A stretch of DNA of 64,000 bases from Bacillus sp. J37 (GTDB lineage Bacteria; Bacillota; Bacilli; Bacillales; Bacillaceae). The translations under genes were made by a program, and so were the position numbers. Of this stretch, positions 18,300 through 29,461 are shown piece after piece; position 1 is the stretch's first letter; every line of letters starts with the position of its first letter. The DNA is taken from positions 147,671 through 211,670 of the forward strand of contig NZ_JAEK01000005.1 of NCBI RefSeq assembly GCF_000518865.1, given 5' to 3'. The notes below the pieces were generated by a model. That model saw nothing but the letters and a program-made list of their open reading frames with translations, did not search any database and was not told where the DNA came from.

Positions 18300-18596
18300 G
18301 ATATCCCCTCACAAAAGTAAACATAGTTACGTATCATATAGTGTCGAAATATGTTAATTCCTATCTAATTGTATGAAATAATAGTCTTAAAGTCTATTAA
18401 GACTTTGTAAAAAAAAGTCGGATTTTCTATCTATTTTAAAAAGAGGACTATTGTACTACGCTTTATTTACTGGTTGCGGGTGTACGCTAGTTTAAAAGAG
18501 GTTCTGATTAATCCTTTTATAAGGTATCATATAATTCGACAAATCCATACATATAATTTTTTTCCAATTTTAACAATTGTAATACGCTTGTAATAT
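18300..18596 (-). promoter_or_regulatory. fla/che operon upstream region
   Basis: 297 bases without a gene between the codY terminator and flgB. The operon promoter must be here or further upstream. The best sigma-A-like pair I see is TTGTCG and TATAAA with only 15 bases between. A sigma-D-like pair (TAAA and TCCGACTT) has a spacer of 12, too short. A good CodY box is not visible. A nested inverted repeat lies at 18383-18404. Confidence 0.5.
18383..18404. repeat. Inverted repeat in the fla/che leader
   Basis: Arms AGTCTTAA and TTAAGACT (8 bp, perfect) with a 6-base spacer AGTCTA. A second 7-bp pair, AAAGTCT/AGACTTT, overlaps it, so two hairpins or a protein-binding dyad are possible. It lies 84-105 bases upstream of flgB. 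Confidence 0.55.
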
Positions 18597-18632
18597 AAAA
18601 AAGAGGATGATCCATTGATCATCCTCTTTTTG
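18597..18632 (-). terminator. codY terminator
   Basis: On the minus strand a long GC-containing stem (AAGAGGATGATC with its complement, 4-base loop) is followed directly by a run of T. It starts 9 bases after the codY stop. A classic intrinsic terminator that separates codY from the flagellar operon. Confidence 0.92.
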
Positions 18633-18640
18633 CAAAATTT

Positions 18641-19420
18641 TTAATTTGTTTTCATTTTTTCTAATTCAACTAAGAACTTGGCATTTAATACTTTAATATA
18701 CGTTCCTTTCATACCAAGTGAACGAGATTCAATAACACCGGCACTTTCTAATTTGCGAAGTGCATTGACGATAACTGATCTTGTAATTCCGACACGATCA
18801 GCAATCTTACTCGCAACTAATAATCCTTCATTACCATTTAATTCTTCAAAGATATGTTCAATTGCTTCTAATTCACTATAGGAGAGTGAACTGATAGCCA
18901 TTTGAACAACTGCTTTGCTACGTGCTTCTACTTCAATTTCTTCTGCTTTTTCCCTTAAAATTTCCATACCTACCACAGTCGCACCGTATTCTGCCAAGAT
19001 TAAGTCCTCATCAGCAAATTGCTCTTGAACTCTTGCTAGAATAAGTGTTCCTAGGCGCTCCCCTCCACCGATAATCGGGACAATTGTTGTTAACCCATTT
19101 TCAAATAATTCACGGTTTTCCACAGGGAAAGCTGTATATTCACTGTAAACATCAATATTTGAAGATGTTTCAGTTATGTTAAAAAGATTGTTTGTATAAC
19201 CTTCCGGGAATTGGCGATCTTCCAACATTTTTTTCATGCGTTCATTTTCAATTTGTTGATTAATCGCAAATCCTAGTAGTTTACCTCTACGGCTGACGAC
19301 AAAGATATTCGCTTCAATTACTTCGCTTAGTGTCTCTGACATTTCCTTAAAGTTTACTGGTTTTCCTGCCGCTCTTTGAAGCATCGCATTAATCTTACGT
19401 GTTTTTTGTAATAAAGACAT
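18641..19420 (-). CDS. codY: CodY, GTP- and branched-chain amino acid-sensing repressor
   Basis: 259 residues, the length I recall for B. subtilis CodY, with the N-terminal GAF domain ([20 protein letters not shown]) and the C-terminal winged helix-turn-helix ([20 protein letters not shown]), nearly identical to it. CodY represses many stationary-phase, nitrogen and motility genes when GTP and branched-chain amino acids are plentiful. The ATG at 19420 has AGGAGG 9 bases upstream; an in-frame codon at 19441 lies before that site and is rejected. It is the last gene of the xerC-hslV-hslU-codY cluster. Confidence 0.98.
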   Translation of the reverse strand: MSLLQKTRKINAMLQRAAGKPVNFKEMSETLSEVIEANIFVVSRRGKLLGFAINQQIENERMKKMLEDRQFPEGYTNNLFNITETSSNIDVYSEYTAFPVENRELFENGLTTIVPIIGGGERLGTLILARVQEQFADEDLILAEYGATVVGMEILREKAEEIEVEARSKAVVQMAISSLSYSELEAIEHIFEELNGNEGLLVASKIADRVGITRSVIVNALRKLESAGVIESRSLGMKGTYIKVLNAKFLVELEKMKTN

Positions 19421-19456
19421 GTATGGTTCCTCCTGTAACATATGAAATTATATGTA

Positions 19457-20857
19457 CTATAATATAAATTGGCTTAAATCTTTATTTTTTGATATTTTAC
19501 CTAGTTTATCTTCTACATATTGTGGAGTAATCACAATCTTTTCAAGGTTAATATCTGGGGCTTCGAATGATAGATCCTCTAATAGTCGTTCAAGTATTGT
19601 ATGTAATCTTCGAGCACCGATATTATCAGTGTCCTGATTTACATCAAATGCTACTTCAGCTACTTTACGAATAGCTTCGTCAGAAAATTCTAATTCTATA
19701 CCTTCAGTCTCAATTAAAGCTTTATATTGCTTTAATAATGCATTATCCGGCTCAACTAATATTTTCACAAAATCTTCAACGCTAAGTTTTGTTAGTTCAA
19801 CCCGAATCGGAAATCTTCCTTGTAATTCAGGAATAAGATCAGATGGCTTCGCGATATGGAAAGCACCTGCTGCTATAAATAACATATGATCTGTCTTTAC
19901 AGATCCGTACTTCGTTACAACGGTCGATCCTTCAACAATAGGTAGAATGTCTCTTTGTACACCTTCTCTTGAGACATCAGCAGAACCACCTTTTGACTTG
20001 CCGGCAATTTTATCAATCTCATCAATAAAAATAATACCAGTTTGTTCCGCTCTTATGACAGCCTCTTGACTCACTTCATCAAGATCGATTAATTTACTAG
20101 CTTCCTCGTTCGTTAATACCTTTCTTGCTTCTCGAACAGTCAACTTTCTTTTTTTCTTTTTCTTTGGCATTAAACTTCCTAAAGCATCCTGCATGTTCAT
20201 GCCCATTTGTTCCATACCCGAACCTTGGAGCATATCAAACATTGAAGCTTGTTGTTCCTCAATCTCAACGGTAACATAATGATCTTCAAGTTCACCTAAT
20301 GCCAATTGATGAGCAATTCGACGGCGCTTTTCCTGCATAGATGTATCATCAACCGATTGGTCATCCTGTTCATGTGATTGCTGATTAGCTGCACCAAACA
20401 ACATTTCAAGTGGATTCTTCGCAGTTGATTGTTTTTTCTTACCAGGAACGAGCAGCTCAATCAGCCGCTTGTTTGCATTTTCTTCAGCAAGCCCTTTTAC
20501 ATCATTTATTTTTTCTTCCTTTACTAATCGAACCGCTGTTTCTACTAAATCTCTAACCATCGATTCAACATCTCTACCGACATACCCAACCTCAGTAAAT
20601 TTTGTTGCCTCAACTTTAATAAATGGAGCATTTACAAGCTTTGCAATTCTTCTTGCAATCTCCGTTTTCCCAACACCTGTAGGTCCTATCATAAGAATGT
20701 TTTTTGGAACAACTTCTTCACGCAGCTTTTCATGTAACAAACTTCTTCTATAACGATTTCTCAATGCAACCGCTACCGCTTTTTTTGCTTCCTTTTGTCC
20801 TATGATATATTGATCTAAACGTTCGACAATTTGTTTTGGTGTTAGTTGGTTATTCAT
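19457..20857 (-). CDS. hslU: HslU (ClpY), ATPase subunit of the HslUV protease
   Basis: 466 residues. An AAA+ unfoldase that feeds substrates to HslV. Walker A GPTGVGKT is at residues 58-65, Walker B is FIDEID, and the inserted I domain is Met/Lys-rich (about 140-240). The C-terminal sequence NKDLSQFIL, which docks into HslV, is intact. ATG start with GGGAGG. It follows hslV by 20 bases. Confidence 0.97.
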   Translation of the reverse strand: MNNQLTPKQIVERLDQYIIGQKEAKKAVAVALRNRYRRSLLHEKLREEVVPKNILMIGPTGVGKTEIARRIAKLVNAPFIKVEATKFTEVGYVGRDVESMVRDLVETAVRLVKEEKINDVKGLAEENANKRLIELLVPGKKKQSTAKNPLEMLFGAANQQSHEQDDQSVDDTSMQEKRRRIAHQLALGELEDHYVTVEIEEQQASMFDMLQGSGMEQMGMNMQDALGSLMPKKKKKRKLTVREARKVLTNEEASKLIDLDEVSQEAVIRAEQTGIIFIDEIDKIAGKSKGGSADVSREGVQRDILPIVEGSTVVTKYGSVKTDHMLFIAAGAFHIAKPSDLIPELQGRFPIRVELTKLSVEDFVKILVEPDNALLKQYKALIETEGIELEFSDEAIRKVAEVAFDVNQDTDNIGARRLHTILERLLEDLSFEAPDINLEKIVITPQYVEDKLGKISKNKDLSQFIL

Positions 20858-20877
20858 TTAGCGCTGCCTCCCTTAAA

Positions 20878-21420
20878 TTAAAGTTCTTCAACAATAATAT
20901 TCAGATTGGTATAAACACAGATTTCTCCAGCAATCGTTAGAGCTCCCTCCGCAATCTCACGAGCTGTTAACTGATCACCTGAAAATCGCTTTAAAGCCCT
21001 GCCTGCAGATAAAGCATAATTACCACCAGAGCCAATAGCTAAGATACCATCGTCCGGTTCTATCACTTCACCTGTTCCTGATACTAGTAATAGATCTTTC
21101 TCATTCATGACAATCAGCATTGCTTCTAGACGTCTTAATACCTTGTCACTTCGCCATTCTTTTGCCAGTTCTACTGCAGCACGTTGTAGATTCCCATTAT
21201 ATTCTTCAAGTCTGCTTTCAAAGAGTTCAAATAATGTAAAAGCATCTGCAACCGAGCCTGCAAAACCAGCAATTACTTTTCCATTAAATAATTTCCTAAC
21301 CTTTTTAGCGGTATGTTTCATTACAACAGCATTACCTAACGTTACTTGTCCGTCACCTGCCATTGCAGCCTTTCCATTGTGATGAATAGCAAAAATTGTT
21401 GTCGCATGAAATTGAGACAT
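20878..21420 (-). CDS. hslV: HslV (ClpQ), peptidase subunit of the HslUV protease
   Basis: 180 residues, proteasome-like beta fold. The N-terminus is [11 protein letters not shown]. As I recall for B. subtilis ClpQ, a short extension ending in Ser at residue 2 replaces the N-terminal Thr used in proteobacterial HslV. The conserved GDGQVT and [14 protein letters not shown] segments are present. ATG at 21420 has GGAGG 7 bases upstream; an earlier in-frame start at 21444 does not. Confidence 0.96.
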   Translation of the reverse strand: MSQFHATTIFAIHHNGKAAMAGDGQVTLGNAVVMKHTAKKVRKLFNGKVIAGFAGSVADAFTLFELFESRLEEYNGNLQRAAVELAKEWRSDKVLRRLEAMLIVMNEKDLLLVSGTGEVIEPDDGILAIGSGGNYALSAGRALKRFSGDQLTAREIAEGALTIAGEICVYTNLNIIVEEL

Positions 21421-21443
21421 TTTTCTACCTCCAATATTAAGCA

Positions 21444-22346
21444 TTAAGCTCGAGGGTGATGGGCCATATACATTTTCTTCAAGTGTTCTTTAGTTACATG
21501 TGTATACACTTGAGTAGAAGATAAATGTGAATGCCCTAGCAATTCTTGAACACTTCTCATATCAGCACCTTCATTTAATAAATGTGTAGCAAAAGTATGC
21601 CTAAACATATGTGGGTGAATATGTAGAATTGAAGAGACATTTTTTATCATGCTATTAAGAATATGTCTTATTCCCTGGTCTGTTAGCGCTTCACCACGGT
21701 GATTTACGAATAAATAGGGATGGTCTTCCTTCTGTCTGCACATTAATATTTTCCGGCCATCATAAATATAACGTTCTACCGCATCTTGAGCATAGGCACC
21801 AAATGGAATGTATCGTTGTTTTCCACCTTTACCAGTAACAAGTATTGTTCCGATAAAAAAGTCAATATCAGAAATCTTAATCCCACAACATTCACTGACA
21901 CGAATGCCGGTGCCATATAAAATTTCAACTAATGCTTGATTTCTTTGTCCTAAAGGAGTGTGAATATCCGAAACGGAGAATAATTGCTTAATCTCATCTT
22001 CATATAGAAACTGAGGAATTTTCTTCTCCTTTTTAGGGATTGAAACAAGTAAAAAGGGATTCTCATTGAGAATACTTTCTCGTATAAGAAACTTATAAAA
22101 ACTTCTTAATGAGGAAATCTTCCTTGAAATTGTTTTTCTAGAATACTTTCTTGTATGTAACTGAGTTAAATATAACCTTGTATCATTATATGTAATTTCT
22201 TCTAGATGTAGGATTGCTTGTTCTTTCATAAAGGAAAAAAAATCTTCAATGTCTGTGGTATAATTCACAATTGTATATTTTGAACAATTTTTCTCAATTT
22301 GTAAATATTCAATGAACAAATTTAAATAATTCTTAACATTTGTCAC
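21444..22346 (-). CDS. xerC: XerC (CodV), site-specific tyrosine recombinase
   Basis: 300 residues. Resolves chromosome dimers at dif together with XerD. The N-terminal SAM-like domain is followed by the catalytic domain with [36 protein letters not shown]: the Arg, His-x-x-Arg, His and Tyr of tyrosine recombinases. The GTG at 22346 has GAGGTG 6 bases upstream and gives the family N-terminus. An earlier in-frame TTG at 22370 would add CCCEVSRV and is unlikely. A housekeeping gene, not a mobile element, by its place before hslV. Confidence 0.95.
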   Translation of the reverse strand: MTNVKNYLNLFIEYLQIEKNCSKYTIVNYTTDIEDFFSFMKEQAILHLEEITYNDTRLYLTQLHTRKYSRKTISRKISSLRSFYKFLIRESILNENPFLLVSIPKKEKKIPQFLYEDEIKQLFSVSDIHTPLGQRNQALVEILYGTGIRVSECCGIKISDIDFFIGTILVTGKGGKQRYIPFGAYAQDAVERYIYDGRKILMCRQKEDHPYLFVNHRGEALTDQGIRHILNSMIKNVSSILHIHPHMFRHTFATHLLNEGADMRSVQELLGHSHLSSTQVYTHVTKEHLKKMYMAHHPRA

Positions 22347-22368
22347 TCTAGACACCTCACAACAACAC

Positions 22369-22406
22369 AAAAGGGCTACTAAATGTTATCACAACAGTAG
22401 TAGCCC
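22369..22406 (-). terminator. Probable trmFO terminator
   Basis: A 9-bp perfect stem (GGGCTACTA with its complement, 16-base loop) is followed on the minus strand by TTTTG. It lies between trmFO and xerC. The short T-run makes it weaker than the others in this window. Confidence 0.6.
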
Positions 22407-22419
22407 ATGCAAATTATTT

Positions 22420-23730
22420 CTATAGATCTTTCGAAATTTTTTGAATTGTTTCTAACGCTCGCTTTGCATGCATTTCATTACGTTCTTTTTTACCTTTAAT
22501 TTGTTTTGGTAGTGGAGCAAATATACCAAAATTCGCATTCATTGGTTGGAAATTGGCTGCATTTGTAGAAGTGATATATTTCGCCATACTTCCAATCGCT
22601 GTTTCATTAGGAAATTGAACCAACTCTTTATCTAAAATAAGATGTGCTGCATTTATCCCTGCTACTAATCCAGATGCTGCGGATTCTACATACCCTTCAA
22701 CACCAGTCATTTGCCCGGCAAAGAACAGATCTTTTCGATTTTTATATTGATAAGTTGGTTCTAACAGTCTAGGGGAGTTGATAAATGTATTACGATGCAT
22801 AACACCATATCGAACAATTTCAACATTCTCCAATCCCGGGATAAGGGACAGCACCTCTTTTTGAGGGCCCCATTTTAAGTGAGTTTGAAAACCAACAATG
22901 TTGTAAAGTGTACCAGCAGCATCATCCTGTCTTAATTGAACAACCGCATATGGTCTCTTTCCTGTTTTAGGATCTTCCAATCCTACAGGTTTAAGGGGAC
23001 CAAACAACATTGTCTTTCTCCCTCTTTGAGCCATTACTTCAATAGGCATACAGCCTTCAAAGAAGATTTCCTTTTCGAATTCTTTTAATGGCACAGTTTC
23101 AGCAGCTATTAATGCTTCATAAAAACGGCCGAATTCCTCTTCAGTCATGGGACAATTTAGGTAAGCTGCTTCTCCCTTATCATAGCGGGACTTTAAATAA
23201 ACCTTGTCCATATTGATGCTATCCTTTTCAACAATTGGTGCCGCAGCATCATAAAAATACAAATACTCCTCACCAGTTAATGACATTAATTGTTCTGAAA
23301 GTTTCTTTGATGTTAACGGTCCTGTAGCAATGATAGTAGGACCATTTGGTATCTCCTGGACTTCTTCATTTACTACCGTTACATTAGGGTGTCCCTTTAC
23401 TAGCTCTGTTACCTTTTGGGAGAATTCATGTCGATCTACTGCAAGTGCACCACCTGCCGGCACAGCACACTCATCAGCTGCTTTTATAATGACTGAGTCT
23501 AATAGCCGCATTTCTTCTTTTAACACACCGACTGCGTTTGTTAAATTATTTGCTCTTAATGAATTACTACAAACTAACTCTGCAAATTTATCCGTGTGAT
23601 GTGCCGGTGTTTGTTTTACAGGTCTCATCTCATATAACCGAACTTTTATTCCTCTTTTTGCTAATTGCCATGCAGCTTCACTACCAGCTAAACCTGCACC
23701 TATTACATTTACCATTGTTTCATGATTCAT
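22420..23730 (-). CDS. trmFO: TrmFO, tRNA (uracil-54-C5) methyltransferase, folate-dependent
   Basis: 436 residues. A flavoprotein that makes T54 in the T-loop of tRNA, using methylene-tetrahydrofolate. The FAD-binding [17 protein letters not shown] is at residues 11-27, [10 protein letters not shown] near 54, and the C-terminal [18 protein letters not shown] is typical of the GidA/TrmFO group. ATG start with TAGG upstream. It lies between topA and xerC. Confidence 0.97.
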   Translation of the reverse strand: MNHETMVNVIGAGLAGSEAAWQLAKRGIKVRLYEMRPVKQTPAHHTDKFAELVCSNSLRANNLTNAVGVLKEEMRLLDSVIIKAADECAVPAGGALAVDRHEFSQKVTELVKGHPNVTVVNEEVQEIPNGPTIIATGPLTSKKLSEQLMSLTGEEYLYFYDAAAPIVEKDSINMDKVYLKSRYDKGEAAYLNCPMTEEEFGRFYEALIAAETVPLKEFEKEIFFEGCMPIEVMAQRGRKTMLFGPLKPVGLEDPKTGKRPYAVVQLRQDDAAGTLYNIVGFQTHLKWGPQKEVLSLIPGLENVEIVRYGVMHRNTFINSPRLLEPTYQYKNRKDLFFAGQMTGVEGYVESAASGLVAGINAAHLILDKELVQFPNETAIGSMAKYITSTNAANFQPMNANFGIFAPLPKQIKGKKERNEMHAKRALETIQKISKDL

Positions 23731-23793
23731 TTTTACCTAATCCTCCAACTAGATTTATAGCAATAAATATTTTTAAATAATACTTTGTTTCTT

Positions 23794-23821
23794 AAAAAAG
23801 GTGAGCGTCATTCCGCTCACC
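23794..23821 (-). terminator. topA terminator
   Basis: An 8-bp GC-rich stem (GGTGAGCG with its complement, 6-base loop) followed by six T on the minus strand. The stem begins at the topA stop codon. A strong intrinsic terminator. Confidence 0.92.
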
Positions 23822-25896
23822 TATTGTTGCTGTTCCTCTTTATAGTCACATTCCATACATTGTACTTGGATGCCTTTTTTTAGTTTTTTCTCAACGAGCA
23901 TTTTACTACATTTTGGACAATTTCTTGCAATTGGTTTATCCCATGAGAGAAATTCGCATTCAGGGTATTGATTACACCCATAGAATATTCTGCGTTTTTT
24001 TGATTTTCTCTCAACAATCGTACCTTCTTCACAGTTTGGGCATTTTACCCCAATTTCTTTAACGATCGGTTTTGTATTACGACAATCCGGAAAGTTTGAA
24101 CAGGCCATAAACTTTCCAAATCTGCCCATTTTAAAGACCATTGGGTGACCACATTCCTCACAATCAACCCCAGCAGGCTCATCTTTTATTTCAATTTTCT
24201 CCATTTCATTTTCTGCCTTTTCGAGCCTTGGAGAAAAGTCTTTATAGAAATTATCGATGATCTTAATCCATTGAATATGTCCATCTTCAACTTCATCAAG
24301 GCTGTTTTCCATATTAGCAGTGAATTCAACATTGATAATTTCAGGGAAAAACTCTCTAATCAACTCCAACACAATTTCGCCTAATTCAGTTGGAATAAAC
24401 CTCTTATTATCTAATGTTACATACCCTCTTTTTTGAATTGTATCAAGTGTAGGTGCGTATGTGGATGGTCTGCCTATCCCAAGCTCTTCTAACGTTTTAA
24501 CAAGTCTTGCTTCAGTATATCGAGGCGGTGGCTGAGTAAAATGCTGGGAAGGCTCAATATCTTTAGAATAAATTTCATCCCCTTCCTTTAACTCCGGAAG
24601 TAGTCGATCCTTTTCCTCTTTTTGATCATCCGTTCCCTCAACATACACTTTCATAAATCCAGGAAATTTAATTTTTGATCCATTCGCCCGGAACAATACT
24701 CCATTGTTAACTAAATCAACGCTCATTGTATCGAGTATCGCTGGAGCCATTTGACTGGAAACAAACCGTTCCCAGATTAATTTGTACAATCTTAACTGAT
24801 CCCTACTTAAAAATTCTTTTATGCTGGAAGGATCGCGTAATGTTGAGGTTGGACGGATCGCTTCATGAGCATCTTGAGCATTCGTGTTCTTTTTAGCAGA
24901 CTTAGTGTTAGTACCTAAAAACTCTTGACCATATTTTTCTGTAATATAATGTGATGCTTCAGACTGCGCTGTCTCGGAAATTCTAGTTGAGTCGGTTCTC
25001 ATATAGGTAATTAAACCAACTGTTCCTTCTTTTCCTAAATCAATTCCCTCATAAAGTTGCTGAGCAATCATCATTGTTTTCTTTGCTCTGAAGTTTAATT
25101 TTCGGGCTGCCTCTTGTTGTAAAGTAGATGTTGTAAACGGAACTGCAGGGTTTCGTCTCCGTTCTTTTTTTGTTACTTTTTCAACTGTAAATTTGTTCTC
25201 TTTTATAATTTCCAGAACTTCTTTTACTTCTGATTCTGTATTCAATGCTTTTTTCTCGCCATTTATACCGTAAAAAGATGCTTCAAATTCTTTTTGCCCT
25301 TTTAAAAATTGACCTTCAATAGACCAATATTCTTCAGGTACAAATGCTTTGATTTCGTTTTCCCTATCAATAATCAGTCTTACTGCTACTGATTGAACAC
25401 GACCAGCGCTTAAACCTTTTTTAACTTTTTTCCATAAAATAGGGCTTATCTTGTACCCAACCAAACGATCTAGGACACGTCTTGCTTGTTGTGCATCAAC
25501 TAAATCCATATTTATAGAACGGGGATGCTTAAAGGATTCTTTAATAGCGTCCTTAGTAATTTCATTAAACACAACACGACAATCAGAATTAATGTCTACA
25601 TCAAGACTATGAGCTAAATGCCACGCAATCGCTTCCCCTTCGCGATCCGGGTCAGCCGCTAAATAGACTTTCTTCGCTTTTTTTGCTGCTGTCTTTAATT
25701 CTTTTAGTACAGAGCCTTTTCCTCTGATTGTAATGTATTTCGGCTCAAAATTATGTTCAACATCTACGCCAATTTGACTCTTTGGCAGATCTCGAACGTG
25801 TCCCATTGAGGCCTTTACTTTATACTTTTTCCCTAAATAACGCTCAATTGTTTTTGCCTTAGCAGGTGATTCTACAATCACTAAATAATCCGACAT
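23821..25896 (-). CDS. topA: TopA, DNA topoisomerase I
   Basis: 691 residues. Relaxes negatively supercoiled DNA. The TOPRIM domain has the Glu in [15 protein letters not shown] and the acidic DPDREGEA motif. The active-site Tyr is in [11 protein letters not shown]. The C-terminus carries three Cys4 zinc modules (CEECGHPM..., CPNCEEG..., CPKCSKM...). ATG start with AAGGAGG. A 277-base gap follows dprA, so it probably has its own promoter. Confidence 0.97.
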   Translation of the reverse strand: MSDYLVIVESPAKAKTIERYLGKKYKVKASMGHVRDLPKSQIGVDVEHNFEPKYITIRGKGSVLKELKTAAKKAKKVYLAADPDREGEAIAWHLAHSLDVDINSDCRVVFNEITKDAIKESFKHPRSINMDLVDAQQARRVLDRLVGYKISPILWKKVKKGLSAGRVQSVAVRLIIDRENEIKAFVPEEYWSIEGQFLKGQKEFEASFYGINGEKKALNTESEVKEVLEIIKENKFTVEKVTKKERRRNPAVPFTTSTLQQEAARKLNFRAKKTMMIAQQLYEGIDLGKEGTVGLITYMRTDSTRISETAQSEASHYITEKYGQEFLGTNTKSAKKNTNAQDAHEAIRPTSTLRDPSSIKEFLSRDQLRLYKLIWERFVSSQMAPAILDTMSVDLVNNGVLFRANGSKIKFPGFMKVYVEGTDDQKEEKDRLLPELKEGDEIYSKDIEPSQHFTQPPPRYTEARLVKTLEELGIGRPSTYAPTLDTIQKRGYVTLDNKRFIPTELGEIVLELIREFFPEIINVEFTANMENSLDEVEDGHIQWIKIIDNFYKDFSPRLEKAENEMEKIEIKDEPAGVDCEECGHPMVFKMGRFGKFMACSNFPDCRNTKPIVKEIGVKCPNCEEGTIVERKSKKRRIFYGCNQYPECEFLSWDKPIARNCPKCSKMLVEKKLKKGIQVQCMECDYKEEQQQ

Positions 25897-25963
25897 GCCT
25901 GGTATCCTCCTTAAGAGGTATTCTCTCTTTAGTATTTCTTTTTCATTTTTTAAGTTATTATCT

Positions 25964-25991
25964 GTTATATAAATAAACGAAGCATATTCAA
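25964..25991 (-). promoter_or_regulatory. Candidate topA promoter
   Basis: On the minus strand TTGAAT (4/6) and TATAAC (5/6) with a 16-base spacer, ending about 68 bases before the topA start. It lies in the 277-base gap after dprA, where I see no other gene. Another pair (TTGCAT/TAAAAT, spacer 16) lies further upstream. Confidence 0.4.
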
Positions 25992-26173
25992 TACGTGAGT
26001 AAAGATTTTAATATTGCTCTCACTTAATGCAAGGAGCGTTTTAAAATGCTAATCCTATACTGAAATCTCCACTATTATTAAATATTCCTATAAGGTTTGT
26101 CAAACATATTAGAAATAAATTACCCTAATCATATACCAATTCATAAAGAAAAAACATGAATATTTTAACTAAA

Positions 26174-27082
26174 TTAACATTTTTTTCGGTCCTTTGTTTC
26201 ATTTATTAGCATCTTTATCCCAGGAAATTCTTCTATAATATGTGAAGCATCCTGTACAAGCTTTGCACCGTTTTGGATTAATTCATTTGTACCTCCGCAG
26301 TACTCATCAAAAATAGAACCTGGAACAGCGAATACTTCACGATTTTGTTCAAGTGCCTGTTGGGCTGTAATGAGTGATCCGCTTTTTTTTTGAGCTTGTA
26401 TAATAATCGTGCCCTTGGAAAGACCACTAATCAATCTATTTCTCATTGGAAAATGCCATTTTTGAGGTGGAGTAGATGGAGGATGTTCTGAAAGAATGAG
26501 ATGTGAGGTCATGATCTGTTCTGCCAGAGGCCGATTTTGTTTAGGATACAAATGATAAATACCTCCAGCTATTACAGCAATGGTTTTACCTTTTTGATTA
26601 ATAGAAAGTGTATGTGCCAATGCATCGATTCCTTTTGCCAGTCCACTTACAATCACCCAATTATTTACGATTAATGGTTTTATTATATATTCCAGTGCAA
26701 ATCTACCATATTGACTCGGGTTCCTTGTACCTACAATACCAATGCTTTGTGCTGAATGAGATAGTTCAATATCACCTTTGTAAAACAAAAATGGTGGTGG
26801 ATCAGAAATCTCTTTTAACAAAGGTGGGTATGCCTGGTCATATAGGGAGAGAAACATGATGTTATCTTTCTTATATTGTTTTTCGAGGGCTAAGAATGAC
26901 AGAGAATGATATTCCTTTTTTATAGCTTGGATTTTTTCCTTTTTTAACTGAAAGTAAGATTCCCATTCATGGTCTTTCAAATGAAAAAAGAGCTTGAGCG
27001 TAGGGTCTACACTCATAATTTTACGAAGTAACTGCTGACTTACTCCCTTACAATGAGCTAATAAAAACAATTCTTTATTCAT
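26174..27082 (-). CDS. dprA: DprA (Smf), DNA-processing protein
   Basis: 302 residues. Loads RecA onto single-stranded DNA taken up during transformation. The Rossmann-like core has GTRNPSQYGRFA, SGLAKGIDALAH and AGGIYHLYPKQN. ATG at 27082 has GGAGGG upstream; an in-frame TTG at 27094 overlaps that site. It lies between sucD and topA as in B. subtilis. Confidence 0.96.
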   Translation of the reverse strand: MNKELFLLAHCKGVSQQLLRKIMSVDPTLKLFFHLKDHEWESYFQLKKEKIQAIKKEYHSLSFLALEKQYKKDNIMFLSLYDQAYPPLLKEISDPPPFLFYKGDIELSHSAQSIGIVGTRNPSQYGRFALEYIIKPLIVNNWVIVSGLAKGIDALAHTLSINQKGKTIAVIAGGIYHLYPKQNRPLAEQIMTSHLILSEHPPSTPPQKWHFPMRNRLISGLSKGTIIIQAQKKSGSLITAQQALEQNREVFAVPGSIFDEYCGGTNELIQNGAKLVQDASHIIEEFPGIKMLINETKDRKKC

Positions 27083-27104
27083 ATTTCCCTCCAATTTTGC
27101 ACAA

Positions 27105-27135
27105 CAAATAGGAACAGGTAAAAAACCTGTTCCTA
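27105..27135 (-). terminator. Probable sucCD terminator
   Basis: An 11-bp perfect stem (TAGGAACAGGT with its complement) with a loop of five T, then TTTGTTG on the minus strand. It lies between sucD and dprA. The T-run is short, so some read-through into dprA is possible. Confidence 0.6.
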
Positions 27136-27147
27136 CTATTAAATTTA

Positions 27148-28050
27148 TTAATGTGTTTTACATTTTTCAAGTAATCCTTGATCTTTTAATACTGAAATAA
27201 GCGTTTCTCCCATAACAGATGGAGTATCAGCCACTTTAATTCCACAAGCATTCATTGTTTTAATTTTTTCTTCAGCAGTACCTTTACCACCTGAAATGAT
27301 TGCACCTGCGTGACCCATGCGTTTTCCTGGAGGTGCTGTTTGACCGCCTATGAAACCTACAACAGGTTTTGTCATATTCGCTTTTACCCATTCTGCCGCT
27401 TCCTCTTCAGCTGTACCACCAATTTCTCCAATCATAATGACAGCGTATGTGTCTTCATCTTCGTTGAAGGCTTTAAGGACATCAATAAAGTTTGTACCGT
27501 TAACAGGGTCCCCGCCGATTCCTACAGCAGTTGATTGACCAATACCGGCTTGTGATAGTTGGTGAACTGCTTCATACGTTAAAGTACCAGAGCGAGATAC
27601 GACACCAACATGTCCTTTTTTATGAATATATCCAGGCATAATACCAATTTTGCACTCTTCAGGAGTAATAACCCCCGGACAGTTTGGCCCTACAAGGCGA
27701 GTTTTCTTTCCTTCCATGTAGCGCTTCACTTTTACCATGTCCATTACAGGAATATGTTCTGTAATACAAATGACCAAATCTAATTCTGCATCTACACCTT
27801 CCATAATCGCATCTGCAGCGAATGGAGCAGGCACGTAGATAACAGATGCATTTGCACCGGTCGTTTGTACTGCTTCTTGAACTGTATTAAATACAGGCAC
27901 CCCTTCTACCTCTGTACCACCTTTACCAGGTGTTACACCTCCAACAATATTTGTTCCATACTCCAGCATTTGCTTTGTATGGAATAACGCTGTTGAACCA
28001 GTGATACCTTGTACAATAACTTTTGTATCTTTATTAATAAATACACTCAT
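27148..28050 (-). CDS. sucD: SucD, succinyl-CoA synthetase alpha subunit
   Basis: 300 residues. With SucC it converts succinyl-CoA to succinate in the TCA cycle while making a nucleoside triphosphate. The CoA-binding Rossmann domain holds QGITGSTA; the phospho-His is in [14 protein letters not shown] at about residue 247. ATG start. It follows sucC by 18 bases. Confidence 0.98.
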   Translation of the reverse strand: MSVFINKDTKVIVQGITGSTALFHTKQMLEYGTNIVGGVTPGKGGTEVEGVPVFNTVQEAVQTTGANASVIYVPAPFAADAIMEGVDAELDLVICITEHIPVMDMVKVKRYMEGKKTRLVGPNCPGVITPEECKIGIMPGYIHKKGHVGVVSRSGTLTYEAVHQLSQAGIGQSTAVGIGGDPVNGTNFIDVLKAFNEDEDTYAVIMIGEIGGTAEEEAAEWVKANMTKPVVGFIGGQTAPPGKRMGHAGAIISGGKGTAEEKIKTMNACGIKVADTPSVMGETLISVLKDQGLLEKCKTH

Positions 28051-28068
28051 ATTTGTCCCCTGCCTTTC

Positions 28069-29229
28069 TTACTTCACTAATGAAACGATTTTTTGTGCGC
28101 CGTCAGCCATAGACTCTGCAGAAGTAATATTTAAACCGGATTCATCTAAAATTTTCTTACCTAATTCAACGTTTGTACCTTCAAGGCGTACAACAAGAGG
28201 AATTTCTAAGCCAACCTGTTTAGTCGCTTCTACTACACCTTCAGCTATTACATCACATTTCATAATTCCACCAAAGATGTTAACGAAAATTCCTTTTACA
28301 TTTTGATCAGAAAGAATAATTTTGAAAGCTTCAGTTACTTTTTCTGCAGTTGCACCGCCCCCAACATCCAGGAAGTTTGCAGGTTCGCCGCCATAGTACT
28401 TAATAATATCCATTGTAGACATAGCAAGACCGGCACCGTTTACCATACAGCCAATATTTCCATCTAAAGAAATATAACTTAAGTCATATTTAGAAGCTTC
28501 AATTTCTTTTGGATCTTCTTCTTCAAGATCACGATATTCTACGATATCCTTATGGCGATATAATGCATTTGAATCAAAATTCAATTTTGCATCTAGTGCC
28601 ATAACCTTTCCATCACCAGTTATCACTAAAGGATTAATCTCTGCGATTGAACAATCTTTTTCAACGAATACTTGATATAGCCCCATCATAAACTTAACAG
28701 CTTGACCAACTAATTCTTTTGGAATATTAATATTGAATGCAATTCTTCTAGCTTGATAGCCTTGTAGACCAACAGCAGGGTCAATAACCTCTTTAAAGAT
28801 CTTCTCCGGTGTTTGTTCTGCTACTTCCTCAATCTCTGTTCCACCCTCTTCAGAAGCCATTAAAACGACACGAGAAGTAGCGCGGTCCAATACAAGACCT
28901 ACATAATATTCTTTCTTAATATCACAGCCTTCTTCAATAAGGAGACGTTTTACTTCCTTGCCTTCAGGACCTGTCTGATGTGTAACAAGTGTTTTTCCTA
29001 AAATTTCTTCTGCATATGTACGTGCTTCGTCAAGGTTTTTCGCAACTTTTACCCCTCCTGCTTTACCGCGTCCACCTGCATGGATTTGCGCTTTTACCAC
29101 TACTACATCTGTTCCAAGTTCTTTTGCAGCTTCAACTGCTTCATCTACAGAAAAAGCAACTCGTCCATTAGGTACAGAAACTCCGTATTTTCGAAGGAGT
29201 TCTTTTCCTTGGTACTCATGGATATTCAT
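28069..29229 (-). CDS. sucC: SucC, succinyl-CoA synthetase beta subunit
   Basis: 386 residues with an N-terminal ATP-grasp domain ([32 protein letters not shown]) and a C-terminal CoA-ligase domain ([12 protein letters not shown]). It works with SucD. The ATG at 29229 has GGAGG at normal distance; an in-frame start 48 bases upstream would add an unrelated segment. A sigma-A-like promoter and a cre site lie just upstream. Confidence 0.98.
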   Translation of the reverse strand: MNIHEYQGKELLRKYGVSVPNGRVAFSVDEAVEAAKELGTDVVVVKAQIHAGGRGKAGGVKVAKNLDEARTYAEEILGKTLVTHQTGPEGKEVKRLLIEEGCDIKKEYYVGLVLDRATSRVVLMASEEGGTEIEEVAEQTPEKIFKEVIDPAVGLQGYQARRIAFNINIPKELVGQAVKFMMGLYQVFVEKDCSIAEINPLVITGDGKVMALDAKLNFDSNALYRHKDIVEYRDLEEEDPKEIEASKYDLSYISLDGNIGCMVNGAGLAMSTMDIIKYYGGEPANFLDVGGGATAEKVTEAFKIILSDQNVKGIFVNIFGGIMKCDVIAEGVVEATKQVGLEIPLVVRLEGTNVELGKKILDESGLNITSAESMADGAQKIVSLVK

Positions 29230-29261
29230 TTGCCATCCTCCTAACCAATTTGCATAAAAAT

Positions 29262-29277
29262 TAGACTGCGCTTTCAT
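29262..29277 (-). promoter_or_regulatory. Candidate CcpA-binding cre site at sucCD
   Basis: The minus-strand sequence ATGAAAGCGCAGTCTA fits every fixed position of the cre consensus WTGNAANCGNWNNCWW that I recall. It overlaps the last bases of the sucC -10 and covers the expected transcription start, a position suited to repression. Binding is inferred. Confidence 0.6.
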
Positions 29278-29304
29278 TTTATATAATAGATCGAACCTTG
29301 TCTA
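29276..29304 (-). promoter_or_regulatory. Candidate sucCD promoter
   Basis: On the minus strand TAGACA (5/6 to the sigma-A -35), a 17-base spacer, and TAAAAT (5/6 to the -10). The -10 ends 47 bases before the sucC ATG. Confidence 0.65.
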
Positions 29305-29392
29305 CAATTACACACAAAATAGTAAAATTCAAGTTAATTTTTATTTTTTTAGTATAAAAGAAAATACAAATTTAATAGACTTTTTACCCAGA

Positions 29393-29449
29393 TAAAACAA
29401 AGAACCTATACGTATGAGAGAATCAGCGAGTCACTATCATACTATAGGT
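29393..29449 (-). terminator. Probable terminator after ylqH
   Basis: Inverted arms ACCTATA-GTATGA and complement (13 pairs, one bulged base) around a loop of about 19 bases, followed on the minus strand by a T-rich tail (TTCTTTGTTTT). It lies just after ylqH and before the sucCD promoter. Confidence 0.55.
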
Positions 29450-29461
29450 CTATTAGAGATA

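Noticed and set aside
18415..18450. A sigma-D-type promoter (TAAA and TCCGACTT) before flgB
   Set aside because: Spacer of 12 instead of about 15 and a 5/8 match to the -10.
18421..18580. CodY box upstream of the fla/che operon
   Set aside because: The best sites (GATTTTCTATCTATT and AATTTTAACAATTGT) have five mismatches to the 15-base consensus.
21444..22346. xerC as a sign of a mobile element
   Set aside because: It is the conserved chromosomal recombinase next to hslVU-codY; there are no att repeats or cargo genes.
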